Part shown: positions 8,530 to 17,176 of the stretch, in pieces | Layout: each line of letters starts with the position of its first letter | How positions within the stretch are numbered: position 1 is the first letter of the stretch | Position numbers and translations under genes: made by a program | Assembly (NCBI GenBank): GCA_905480235.1 | Contig: CAJQPP010000050.1 | Span: forward strand, 62,001 to 126,000 | DNA length: 64,000 nt | Direction of reading: 5' to 3' | Origin: an uncultured Pirellulaceae bacterium | GTDB lineage: Bacteria; Planctomycetota; Planctomycetia; Pirellulales; Pirellulaceae | The notes under the pieces: model-generated | Told to the model about the DNA's origin: nothing | Databases searched by the model: none | The model's input: only the letters and a program-made list of their open reading frames with translations

Positions 8530-10701
8530 TTACTTACGCGGTTGCACCGGCAAAACGATGCGAAGCAGCGTCAAGCGTTTGTCATATTGATCGAATGCCG
8601 TGCCGTTGATATTCAACGGAGTTGTCGTGTTCCGGATTCGCCCCATCATGACAGCCTGACCCATTCTTAAATTTTGGCTCAAATCGATGGGGGCGTGGTA
8701 GTTGTTACTCAATTGGGTGTATGTTTCACCCCCAATGATCTCAAAAAACGACATCATTTGTGTAATCCGTGGCAGTTGGATACTGCGCGAATCCCACGCG
8801 GTACTCACCTCATCTTCACCGCGGTTGTTTTCCCGTGTGAAGTAACCAGCGATGGTTTTTTCGCGTAAGTCATCTTCAAGCACGATGGTTTCTCCGGGCC
8901 CTAGCGGACGATCCTTGAGATGGTAGACCCAAGGGCCGTAAAGCACCACAAAGTCATAAAGCGGCTCGTCCAGCGGGTTGGTGAAAGTCCCCAGCAAGGC
9001 ATCGCTGTTCGCGCTTTTCCGAAGTCCATTTTTCAGCGGGCTCTCCAGTTCACCATACCAAGTGGCATGAAATGCCTTGGTAGACGCGTTTTGCATCGGG
9101 ATGGCTTGCAAACGACTCCCCCGAGCGTTGATCGGGGAAGAGTAAGGCTTGCGGTAGAGCCCCAAATCGGTCCGCGATTGCATGGACCCGAGACCTCGTC
9201 CAGGCAGGCCCTGCCAAGAAAGCCAACCATCATCTATCGCACCAAACAGCTCGTTCTGGGCAGGCAACTGGATGTCATAAGTGCGTGTGGACGGACTGTA
9301 AACATGTGCCCAAAGGTTGCCACGGACCAGCCCGGTGGCGGCATCCACATCCACGATTTCGACTTGGTTCACTTGCGTATCTGGCGACTTCATTTTGGAT
9401 GCCAGAAACCAAGCCAAAAGACTGAATCCAGCACAAATTAAGATGAAAGTAACCCAGGTCATCTCCATTTTGCCGACGACTCGTTTCAGGAAGAAGAAGT
9501 CTCCTGGTCCAATCGCAAGAATGAACAGAGCCACCAGCAGGGCGACGAGAGTGAATGTGATGAATGAGACCTGACGGAACTGGTCCATTCCAGCCCGTAA
9601 CTGGCCCACGATATCGGAGAATCCAATGTGGGACATACGTCCCCCTAATAAATCTCCGTCACCGGTTTCTGTTTTAATGCCGGTGGGTTTAAGGGTGCGG
9701 GTCAGCAGGTTTTTTCGTCCTCCCCAGCTCAATATCGGTTCAGCGGTAAGATCTACGCTGATGAAGCTGACGTTACCAAAACCATGAAGCCAATGAACGA
9801 TGAGCGGATGATCGCCGGCCCTGCCCGCGACCGCGTGACCCTCCGTTGGCTCAATGACGGTGATCGAAAGATCGGGACCGCCGCTTTGGACCAGTTGCTC
9901 GTTCACCTGCGTGAATAACTCGATCGAACCCGTATCGGAGATGGAGTCTTTGCCCTGATAGGTACCGGGAGATAATTTACCTAGCACTTGCTCTTGGAAC
10001 TGGGCGTCAAATCCGGGACCACCGGTAATGATGAGCCGGCCACCCAGTTGGACCCAACGTTCGATCGCCGATTGTTGTTTCTGGTTTAGCGGATGATTGA
10101 GTTCACGGGGAGTAATAATCATGGTGCGAATCGACTCGTAACCAATCCAATGCTCGGGCAATTGTTGGAGATTGGTGACCACTGCGGTGGCGTCCGAGAG
10201 TTGACGATCCAGTTCGGGCAGCAGATTAGTGTCTTCTGCTCCGGCCGGCTGAGGGCTCCAGAATGGAAACAGGCTTAGCCTTGCTGTGCCGGGTAAGAAG
10301 GTGTGGGATTCTCTCAGCTCATCCAGTGAAAAGCGGCGACTCGTCCGCTGCTCACCGTTCTCGTCGATCAGACTGACGGTCATACCTGTGGCTCGACCAA
10401 TGCGCACCAATCCGTGTAGTATCTGCGATCCGTCATCCATCTTGGAAAGTTCGAGCTGTTGATCGTAGCGAATGGGTACGGCATCTCCATCCAGTGTTTC
10501 GATCCGCAGAGTCGCGTTTTTGGTGACTGCCGTGGAGCTCATCTCCACCGAGAGCGGCACCCATTTTCCGAGCACAATTTTTCCGTCGAAGCCGATGCTT
10601 AAGCGCTCGATCTCATGGGGCTCCTGCCCGGATACCGTGTCAGCAGGCCCAAAAATCAAGCTGCATCCCAAGAGAACGCACGCAAATATGAGGCTCCGCA
10701 T
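8530..10701 (-). CDS. Exported two-TM protein with amidotransferase-like domain
   Basis: About 723 aa, unnamed family. An N-terminal signal peptide (RSLIFACVLLGCSLIF) is followed by a long extracytoplasmic part that includes a class-I glutamine-amidotransferase-like segment (MIITPRELN, then RWVQLGGRLIITGGPG), as seen in several gliding/ABC-associated proteins. Two TM helices lie at about residues 378-398 and 414-435, separated by GPGDFFFLKR, and then another large soluble region. An upstream in-frame ATG at 10740 is possible; neither start has a clear Shine-Dalgarno. Coupled to the ABC ATPase 18 bp downstream, so it may be the membrane component of an ATPase-driven complex. That function is inference. 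Confidence 0.75.
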   Translation of the reverse strand: MRSLIFACVLLGCSLIFGPADTVSGQEPHEIERLSIGFDGKIVLGKWVPLSVEMSSTAVTKNATLRIETLDGDAVPIRYDQQLELSKMDDGSQILHGLVRIGRATGMTVSLIDENGEQRTSRRFSLDELRESHTFLPGTARLSLFPFWSPQPAGAEDTNLLPELDRQLSDATAVVTNLQQLPEHWIGYESIRTMIITPRELNHPLNQKQQSAIERWVQLGGRLIITGGPGFDAQFQEQVLGKLSPGTYQGKDSISDTGSIELFTQVNEQLVQSGGPDLSITVIEPTEGHAVAGRAGDHPLIVHWLHGFGNVSFISVDLTAEPILSWGGRKNLLTRTLKPTGIKTETGDGDLLGGRMSHIGFSDIVGQLRAGMDQFRQVSFITFTLVALLVALFILAIGPGDFFFLKRVVGKMEMTWVTFILICAGFSLLAWFLASKMKSPDTQVNQVEIVDVDAATGLVRGNLWAHVYSPSTRTYDIQLPAQNELFGAIDDGWLSWQGLPGRGLGSMQSRTDLGLYRKPYSSPINARGSRLQAIPMQNASTKAFHATWYGELESPLKNGLRKSANSDALLGTFTNPLDEPLYDFVVLYGPWVYHLKDRPLGPGETIVLEDDLREKTIAGYFTRENNRGEDEVSTAWDSRSIQLPRITQMMSFFEIIGGETYTQLSNNYHAPIDLSQNLRMGQAVMMGRIRNTTTPLNINGTAFDQYDKRLTLLRIVLPVQPRK

Positions 10702-10946
10702 TGGGTGGGCGTGTTTCGGTTGACGAAGGGCGTCAATCATGGGTAATGGGTTGGGGGAGAGAAAAACGGCCAGGTGTCACATGCAACCAGCATAATCCAA
10801 TGGGATTAACAGGCCTATGGGCAGCATTGCGGGGTTTTCTACGAGCTTGGACGATTAGGTGTTTCATCGTCAAATTGACTGACCTGACGGTCGATTTTTG
10901 AAGGTTAGGGAAGGAACGGGCCTCAAGGTTCGACGGTCTCCCTAGG

Positions 10947-11291
10947 TTACGGTTTTTCCGCATCGGGACAGCTGCACTGGAACTTCTGGCAACCCGGGCA
11001 GCCCGTTCCGTATTTAGCCGCTACCGCTTTCGAAAGGTCGATGTCAGCCACATTTGCGATTGTGAACAACCAAGCAAGTACATCCGCGAATTCTTCGGCA
11101 AGATTCTCTCGATCATCGGACCTCAGCGCTGATGCCAATTCTCCGACTTCCTCCATAAACCACATAAAGGTCCCCGAGGCCCCCCGTGCTTGGTCTTTTT
11201 CGTAGTACATCTTACGAATCAATTGCTGGAAGTCGTTGATGCCGATCTCCGCCGGACGATTCTCATCGGATAGAGGGGCGGTTGAATTCAT
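10947..11291 (-). CDS. MazG-like nucleotide pyrophosphohydrolase
   Basis: 114-aa all-alpha NTP pyrophosphohydrolase-like protein, the single-domain size of this superfamily. The metal-binding EExxE signature is at EEVGE (47-51), and the second acidic helix is EEFADVLAW (66-74). The C-terminal tail has four cysteines (98, 101, 106, 108; GCPGC then CSC), which could bind a metal; that tail is not part of the catalytic fold. Likely hydrolyses a (d)NTP or non-canonical nucleotide. Divergent from the Rieske gene, with 143 bp between them. The 245-bp gap downstream to the 723-aa protein start holds no gene I can support. Confidence 0.82.
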   Translation of the reverse strand: MNSTAPLSDENRPAEIGINDFQQLIRKMYYEKDQARGASGTFMWFMEEVGELASALRSDDRENLAEEFADVLAWLFTIANVADIDLSKAVAAKYGTGCPGCQKFQCSCPDAEKP

Positions 11292-11434
11292 TTGGTAGCC
11301 CGTGGTTTAATTCGATATTAAGATCGTTCATTTCGTCTTGTCGGTACCCGCAAAACCTGATGGTGCTGCGGCAGACCAAGTGTTTTTTAGCGAATTTCGC
11401 CTCCGCCAAAAGCCCCCCGCATGAGCTTCCCCGC

Positions 11435-11758
11435 ATGAGCCAGTTGTTTAGAGTTTGTCGTGTGGACGAAGTTCCCGCGGGCACCGCGTACAGTTATCAG
11501 GTTAACAATGCGATGGTGGCTATCTTTCATATTGAGGGCCAGTACTATGCGATTAATGATGCGTGTCCCCACGCCGGAGCTAGTCTTTCCGCTGGCTATT
11601 TAGACGGTTGCGTGGTTTCTTGCCCTTTGCACGCATGGCGATTTGATGTTCGGGACGGAACTTGGGTCGACAATCCATGCATTGCCACGGACGCTTACCC
11701 AGTGACGATTCAGGACGGAGACGTGTTTATTGAATTCCCGGAACCCCCGCAGGATTGA
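11435..11758 (+). CDS. Rieske [2Fe-2S] ferredoxin
   Basis: 107-aa small Rieske protein of the NirD/dioxygenase-ferredoxin type. Cluster ligands are CPHAG (Cys44, His46) and CPLHAW (Cys63, His66). No signal peptide, so cytoplasmic electron transfer is expected. The start at 11435 gives the usual N-terminus (MSQLFRVCRVDEVPAG); an upstream in-frame start at 11282 would add 51 residues that overlap the divergent MazG-like gene and look non-coding. The only (+) gene in a (-) block. No oxygenase or reductase is adjacent, so its redox partner cannot be named. It converges on the DUF6263-like gene with a 17-bp gap. Confidence 0.88.
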   Translation: MSQLFRVCRVDEVPAGTAYSYQVNNAMVAIFHIEGQYYAINDACPHAGASLSAGYLDGCVVSCPLHAWRFDVRDGTWVDNPCIATDAYPVTIQDGDVFIEFPEPPQD

Positions 11759-11775
11759 TCTGGCAAAACCGGTGG

Positions 11776-12687
11776 TCACTGGCGGTTAAAGGTCATTTCT
11801 ACCGTACTGTCGACGGTGGCCATAATTTCCATATCGCGGTATTGCGTGCGTGTTTTTAGCTGGGTTTTTGAGTTGCTGGAAACGCAATTGCCCTTCTCAG
11901 AGTCGAACATCAGCGATCCGGAAGATTTTTGTCCGGTCAGTGCGACGTTTTCAAAATCCAGTTCGGCAGGGCGTTCCCCGGAATCCTCGATCAGTTCCAG
12001 TTCTCCCGTAAAGTCAATCTTGACCGGATTTTGTTCGGTATCGGCGATGGAGTACTCGGTGGTCAAGCGAAACGTTTGGGGCAATCCAATTTTGAAATTT
12101 CGAGTGAATTGCCATTGAGTTTCCGTGCTATCCGCAGGCAGTTGCAAGCCACTTTGACTGAACATTTCGCGCACGGAAGCCACATCAAACATCTTGCGTC
12201 CTTGCACCGAACCGGGCATTTCCCGGAGGGAGGCCAGCGTTTTTTCGGGGATGTCGACTTTGCGAATTTGGCCCTGCGGCGTCACGCTCAAATTCACGGG
12301 CTGATCGATGAGGCGTGAGAAACTCGCGCCCATTCGCTTGGCATCCCCTTTTTGTTTTTCCTCAGCCGAATCGTAGTTCGTTACCGACGGGCCTTTTTCG
12401 CCGGGTATGCTCAGTTCGACCCGGACCCGTTTAATCGTTTGCTCGATGGTCGCCACACCGTCTTGGAAATTGAGCACCTGCCAAGTGATATCCATTGTCA
12501 TCTGATTGGTTTGTTCTACCAACCGCCGATCCACCACTGTACTGACCGCCGTGCTCTGTTGAATTTGGATATCGAAGACGTCTCCCTTGGCGAATTGCCA
12601 ACTTAGCGTCTGGGATTCCGCGGGCACGCACCACAATGTTGCTAGAAGTAAAGTCAGGCAAGGTAAATTGATATTCAGTTTCGGCAT
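11776..12687 (-). CDS. Secreted DUF6263-like protein
   Basis: 303 aa, exported, function unknown. The start at 12687 has AGGA 7 nt upstream and yields a clean signal peptide (LPCLTLLLATLWCVPAESQ). The mature part opens with LSWQFAKGDVFDIQIQQ and continues as beta-rich sequence with paired TIEQTIKRVRVEL and VDIPEKTL segments, a pattern I associate with DUF6263 proteins of planctomycetes. An upstream in-frame start at 12777 would place 30 residues before the signal peptide and is rejected. Convergent with the Rieske gene; 99 bp downstream of the UPF0173 gene on the same strand. Confidence 0.78.
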   Translation of the reverse strand: MPKLNINLPCLTLLLATLWCVPAESQTLSWQFAKGDVFDIQIQQSTAVSTVVDRRLVEQTNQMTMDITWQVLNFQDGVATIEQTIKRVRVELSIPGEKGPSVTNYDSAEEKQKGDAKRMGASFSRLIDQPVNLSVTPQGQIRKVDIPEKTLASLREMPGSVQGRKMFDVASVREMFSQSGLQLPADSTETQWQFTRNFKIGLPQTFRLTTEYSIADTEQNPVKIDFTGELELIEDSGERPAELDFENVALTGQKSSGSLMFDSEKGNCVSSNSKTQLKTRTQYRDMEIMATVDSTVEMTFNRQ

Positions 12688-12786
12688 GACTATTCCTGTC
12701 GTCTTGCAGTGATCCGTTCCGAGGACCACCTTGAATGTGCGGCCGTATCTCATCTGATAAGTTCGTCTGGTACGCAATATGACGCC

Positions 12787-13473
12787 CTAGACGATGTGTG
12801 TTTTCCCGGGTTCCAATACGATCGGAGTCGAAGCGGTGGACCCTCGAATCATCTCGCACCAAGCAAGGGCGTCCTGCTCAATCGGTGGCCACGTATCGTA
12901 GTGGCTTGGCAGCACTTGCTTGGCCTTGACCAATTGAGCTGCCTTGACCGAGTCGGCCAGTCCCATGGTGTAACGGTCTCCGATCGGTAGCACGGCCAGT
13001 TGAATCCCCATGTCACCGATCAAGTTCATGTCTCCAAACAACGCGGTGTCACAGGCAAAGTAAATCTTTACCTCATCGATCGTCAGCACAAAGCCAGCGG
13101 CTACGCCACCGTAGGAACCATCAGGCAATCCCGAACTGTGCACTGCCGGGACCATCTTTACGAGGCCCCACGGCATTTCGATTTCTCCACCCGGATTCAT
13201 GTCGGCGGGTTCTTGAACGCTGTGGTTGGCCGCCAACCATTGGCAGACTTCGTAATTCGCAACCAATTTTGCTCCGCTGCGATTCGCGATACTGGCAGCG
13301 TCGGCGATGTGATCGAAGTGTCCGTGCGAAACGAGAATCGTATCCACTTCCACATCCTCGGCCTTGATCGGGGAAGCTGGGTTATCGTTAAAAAACGGAT
13401 CCAGCAATATTTTGTGGTTGCCGGTGTCGACCAACCAGGTGGCATGGCCGTACCAAGTTAGATGAATAGACAT
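12787..13473 (-). CDS. UPF0173 metallo-beta-lactamase-fold hydrolase
   Basis: 228-aa cytoplasmic metal-dependent hydrolase. The metallo-beta-lactamase motif HGHFDH (50-55) binds the di-metal centre; further ligands are expected from AVHSSG, ACDTALFGD and the final PSHYDTWP. Length and motif order match UPF0173 (YtkL-type). Substrate unknown. Lies 13 bp downstream of pgi on the same strand, so it is likely cotranscribed with it, though no metabolic link is evident. Confidence 0.9.
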   Translation of the reverse strand: MSIHLTWYGHATWLVDTGNHKILLDPFFNDNPASPIKAEDVEVDTILVSHGHFDHIADAASIANRSGAKLVANYEVCQWLAANHSVQEPADMNPGGEIEMPWGLVKMVPAVHSSGLPDGSYGGVAAGFVLTIDEVKIYFACDTALFGDMNLIGDMGIQLAVLPIGDRYTMGLADSVKAAQLVKAKQVLPSHYDTWPPIEQDALAWCEMIRGSTASTPIVLEPGKTHIV

Positions 13474-13486
13474 TATCGATTCCTGT

Positions 13487-14911
13487 TTATGATTCCGGTG
13501 TTCGCAATATTCGATTCATGTTTTGTTTGTAGCATTCTACTCCCGGTTGCCCGAAGGGGTTAATGCCCATAAGGCGGCCTTCCACCACCGTTGCCAGCAT
13601 CATCATCTGCAGCAGTTGTCCCATGCAGTTTTCATTGATGGCAGGCATCGATAAAGTCGTGGTAGGGCGCCCGTCGCCACGGTAGGCCTCATTGGTCCCC
13701 GCGATGGCAGCGTTCATAAGATCGACCATGGATTTAGAGGACAATTCATTCAGGAGATCCGGGTTGCCTTGGCGTTCGCCAATTTTTAGAAGGTTGCAGC
13801 GGTTGCTCTCGACCACCACGTTGTTCATGACTTTGTTACGCGCGCCCTCTTGGTGTTGTTGCGCACGAGAGTGCAAGTCCCGTGTATTGACGACGGTCAG
13901 CGGAGTGGCTCCGAGTTCCTGTTTACCAACGCTCTCCGCAAACAACTGGTCATACCACAATCCGGTGGTTTCCAAGGCCTTGCTCCAAACCGATAAGACT
14001 CGCATGTCGATTTTGCGATGGTTTTCCAGAAGATGATTCACGCCGACGTAATTCAGAATCAGATTATCTCGAGGTTCTGCCGTTTGGAAATGGGCGTTCA
14101 TTAACCAGGCTCCCCGCAACAGATCCATGATATCGAGCCCGATGATGGAAGCCGGTAGTAAGCCAACTGGCGAAAGGACCGAGAATCGTCCTCCGACTCC
14201 GTCAGGAACCAGGAATCGATCACGGCAGCCGATTGCATCGGCGAAATCAGCTAACTTGCCGGAAGCGCCCGTCACGGGAACGACCAAGTCGGGTAAAGCC
14301 TCTTGGCCAACCTGAGTTTCCAGGGCCGCCAGAAACTGACGAAAGGCTGCCGCCGTTTCGATGGTGCCGCCGCTTTTGCTGATCACGACAAGGGCCCAAC
14401 GACCCCCGCAGGGATCATCTTGATTGGTTTGGCGAATGAGGTGCAGGAGACCTTGCATCGCATCATTATCGACATTGTTACCCTCGAAATAGATGCGGGG
14501 GCGACCTCCGCGATCCGCCCGAGATAACTCGTTGTAATACGGTTCGCAGCAGGCGTCCATCAAAGCCCGAGCTCCCATGTACGATCCGCCAATACCCAAT
14601 ACGACCACGCGATCGACGGACTCGCGAATGCGTTTGGCCGTCTTCAAAATTTGGCCGAGTTCGCTGGCCTCACGGCGGTCGTCATAGGCGGCCAATAAGC
14701 GGTCAGGCAGATCCATAAAACCGGCATCCAGCGGTTGCCGGTCTGCTGGGACGATAGAACCTTCATGGAAAGCTGGCAAATCAACTTCGTAAAGCTCGTC
14801 TCGAATGGCTTGCAGGCGAGGATATAAATCATCCAACTGGGATTGAGAAATGCCGGTCCCATCGAGGAGGCTGTCGGCGTAGTCGAATTTGAGAAGTGGT
14901 TTTTGTGTCAT
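13487..14911 (-). CDS. pgi: Glucose-6-phosphate isomerase
   Basis: Interconverts glucose-6-phosphate and fructose-6-phosphate. 474 aa from ATG 14911. Seen: VVLGIGGSYMGARAL (phosphosugar binding), VISKSGGTIETAAAFR, DGVGGRFSVLSPVGLLP, and ESVGKQELGATPL near the active site. An upstream in-frame start at 14962 adds 17 unconvincing residues. Divergent from apgM, another glycolytic enzyme, with 127 bp between starts, so a shared regulatory region is plausible. No clear Shine-Dalgarno. Confidence 0.95.
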   Translation of the reverse strand: MTQKPLLKFDYADSLLDGTGISQSQLDDLYPRLQAIRDELYEVDLPAFHEGSIVPADRQPLDAGFMDLPDRLLAAYDDRREASELGQILKTAKRIRESVDRVVVLGIGGSYMGARALMDACCEPYYNELSRADRGGRPRIYFEGNNVDNDAMQGLLHLIRQTNQDDPCGGRWALVVISKSGGTIETAAAFRQFLAALETQVGQEALPDLVVPVTGASGKLADFADAIGCRDRFLVPDGVGGRFSVLSPVGLLPASIIGLDIMDLLRGAWLMNAHFQTAEPRDNLILNYVGVNHLLENHRKIDMRVLSVWSKALETTGLWYDQLFAESVGKQELGATPLTVVNTRDLHSRAQQHQEGARNKVMNNVVVESNRCNLLKIGERQGNPDLLNELSSKSMVDLMNAAIAGTNEAYRGDGRPTTTLSMPAINENCMGQLLQMMMLATVVEGRLMGINPFGQPGVECYKQNMNRILRTPES

Positions 14912-15038
14912 TTTTTTCGGCAGCAAAGAAGCGATCTTTAAGTGGTTTTTATCCCAACCCACCGCCCGACGGTCAATGACGGCAAGGGAATCTCAAATGA
15001 CCTCTGGAAGTCTGGGGCAGTTTCGCTAGGTTATCGCC

Positions 15039-16244
15039 ATGAATATTCACACATTGACTCGGGAATTAAACGTTCCCAACGACTCCAAAATCGTCATGTT
15101 GGTCGCCGATGGTCTGGGTGGTTTGCCCATGCAACCCGGTGGTTTAACGGAACTGGAAACCGCCAAAACTCCAAATTTGGATGCCCTGGCCGCTCGCGGC
15201 GCTCAAGGGCGAAGTATCCCTGTTTGCCCAGGTATCAGTCCAGGAAGTGGCCCGGGGCACCTCGGGCTGTTTGGATACGATCCTATGGAATACTTGATTG
15301 GTCGCGGGGCGTTGGAAGCTACCGGAATTGGATTTCAATTGCAGGAAGGCGATGTTGCGGTCCGCTGCAATTTTTGCACCTTGGACGCGGAGGGGAATAT
15401 TTCCGATCGCCGCGCGGGACGAATTTCGTCCGAAGCCAGCTTCCCTTTGGCCAACCGCTTGAACGAAATCGAACTGTCCGCGGGAGAGGTGTTTGTTCAA
15501 CCGGTGAAAGAACACCGGTTCGTGGTGGTCTTTCGTGCTGCCGGGTTAGGCGGCAGTCTTGATGATACGGATCCGCAACGCACGGGAGTTCCACCGCTGT
15601 CGCCATCTGGCGATGATCCGGCCAGCCAGAAAACGGCTAAACTCGCGGTCGAGTTTATCGAAAAAGCACAGCAGATATTGGCAGACCAGACGGCTGCCAA
15701 CGGGCTGACCATGCGTGGCTTTGCTGCCCGCCCTGCCCTGCCCTCTTTTCAGGATGTCTACGGGCTACGCGCTGCCGCAATCGCCGTTTACCCAATGTAT
15801 AAGGGCTTGGCGTCCCTGGTGGGTATGGATGTTGTGGGAGAGCCCAAGACTCTGGATGAGCAAGTCGATCTCTTGACCAGCCATTGGAACGACTATGACT
15901 TTTTCTTTATGCACTTCAAATACACTGACAGCACCGGAGAAGATGGTGATTTTGACGGGAAGGTAGCCAGAATCGAGCAATTGGATGCGGTCATGCCACG
16001 GATCGAAGCCCTCTCGCCGGATGTGTTGATCGTGACCGGAGATCATAGTACCCCTGCTTTTTTAAGTGCCCACAGCTGGCATGCCGTGCCGACGCTTCTC
16101 GTGTCCGATTGTTGCCGCACCGATGGTCACCAAACTTTTGGAGAGACCCAATGTCGCAGCGGTGAACTGGGCCAATTTGAAGCCAAATATCTGATGCCGC
16201 TGGCACTCGCGAATGCCAAGCGGATGACAAAATTTGGGGCTTAG
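15039..16244 (+). CDS. apgM: Phosphoglycerate mutase, cofactor-independent archaeal type
   Basis: Interconverts 3- and 2-phosphoglycerate without 2,3-bisphosphoglycerate. 401 aa, alkaline-phosphatase fold of the ApgM class. DGLGG (24-28) provides a metal ligand, and PGSGPGHLGLFGYDP has the phospho-acceptor Ser at 70. The C-terminal metal ligands lie in VTGDHSTPAF and HSWHAVP. This class is best known from archaea and is distinct from the longer bacterial GpmI. Divergent from pgi. Confidence 0.92.
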   Translation: MNIHTLTRELNVPNDSKIVMLVADGLGGLPMQPGGLTELETAKTPNLDALAARGAQGRSIPVCPGISPGSGPGHLGLFGYDPMEYLIGRGALEATGIGFQLQEGDVAVRCNFCTLDAEGNISDRRAGRISSEASFPLANRLNEIELSAGEVFVQPVKEHRFVVVFRAAGLGGSLDDTDPQRTGVPPLSPSGDDPASQKTAKLAVEFIEKAQQILADQTAANGLTMRGFAARPALPSFQDVYGLRAAAIAVYPMYKGLASLVGMDVVGEPKTLDEQVDLLTSHWNDYDFFFMHFKYTDSTGEDGDFDGKVARIEQLDAVMPRIEALSPDVLIVTGDHSTPAFLSAHSWHAVPTLLVSDCCRTDGHQTFGETQCRSGELGQFEAKYLMPLALANAKRMTKFGA

Positions 16245-16412
16245 TGATTTGGGATGGAGCATCGTCAGTCGGTGAGAATCGGGTGACGAAAAGCGACTGC
16301 GGTGAGCAGACGGCGATCCGCCGCTAGCAGAATTGACCTTGAAGGGAGTGGGCACTTTCTCAAGACTACCGCCCGATTGTTTCTTATTGGGTGGAAATTC
16401 TGGATTCGTTGA

Positions 16413-17057
16413 ATGTCTCGCATCACCATTTTGCTGATGATCGGTTTTCTGATAACCGGTTTCGCAGCTTGCGGCAAAGTCTCGCAAGGTGGTTGGCAGA
16501 TGGCCGGAACTTCTGCGCAGGGATTACCCAATCCCGTGTCGGTACCGATGGTGCCACGTGAATTGATCATGGATGAAGTCGCAGACGAGGTAGATAACTA
16601 CTTTCGAATCCTGCGAGAACAGCAGATTCGACTGACGGACAATATTCTTACCGAGGGCTGGATTGACACGGCTCCCAAGATTGGCTCAACCTGTCTTGAA
16701 CCATGGCGAAAAGACTCGACCAAAGGTTTTGAGTTGCTGCATGCCAGTTTGCAAACGGTGAGACGTTGGGCGCGAGTTAGGGTGATTCCCAACGGGGATC
16801 AATATCTCGTCGATATCAAGGTCTACAAGGAACTGGAGGATCTGGAGCAGCCTGAGGTGTCCAGCATCAGCGGCCCGACATGGCGGCATGATAATGCCTT
16901 GGATTTTGACTCCTATGAGCATGACCAGCGGTTGCTGGATGAGCCTCCGAATCGCGGCTGGATCCCGATGGGACGTGATTTCTCGCTGGAACAGCAGATG
17001 CTGAGTAATATCCGCGAACGCGTGACTCAGGTGTGTAACGAGCGTCCGCGTCGCTAA
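16413..17057 (+). CDS. Putative lipoprotein of unknown function
   Basis: 214 aa. The N-terminus is hydrophobic and ends in GFAAC (Cys20), an imperfect lipobox with Phe at -3, so an exported lipoprotein is likely but not certain. The mature part contains VDNYFRILREQQIRL, then a beta-rich stretch (WARVRVIPNGDQYLVDIKVYKELEDL) and a final part ending ERVTQVCNERPRR. No known domain recognised. 168 bp after apgM and 119 bp before the pseudouridine synthase gene, same strand. Confidence 0.72.
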   Translation: MSRITILLMIGFLITGFAACGKVSQGGWQMAGTSAQGLPNPVSVPMVPRELIMDEVADEVDNYFRILREQQIRLTDNILTEGWIDTAPKIGSTCLEPWRKDSTKGFELLHASLQTVRRWARVRVIPNGDQYLVDIKVYKELEDLEQPEVSSISGPTWRHDNALDFDSYEHDQRLLDEPPNRGWIPMGRDFSLEQQMLSNIRERVTQVCNERPRR

Positions 17058-17176
17058 ACGCGGCAAAGACTATCAAATCCGGCCGGCTTGGCTTAAACTC
17101 CATTCTCTGCTCAAGAACGCGATTTCTCTTTCAGGCGTTCTGAAATCCCCGGTGCTCCAAGATAGTTGACCTTTTA

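Noticed and set aside
8920-9441. Plus-strand ORF of 173 codons inside the two-TM protein gene
   Set aside because: Antisense shadow; the minus-strand protein has clear TM helices.
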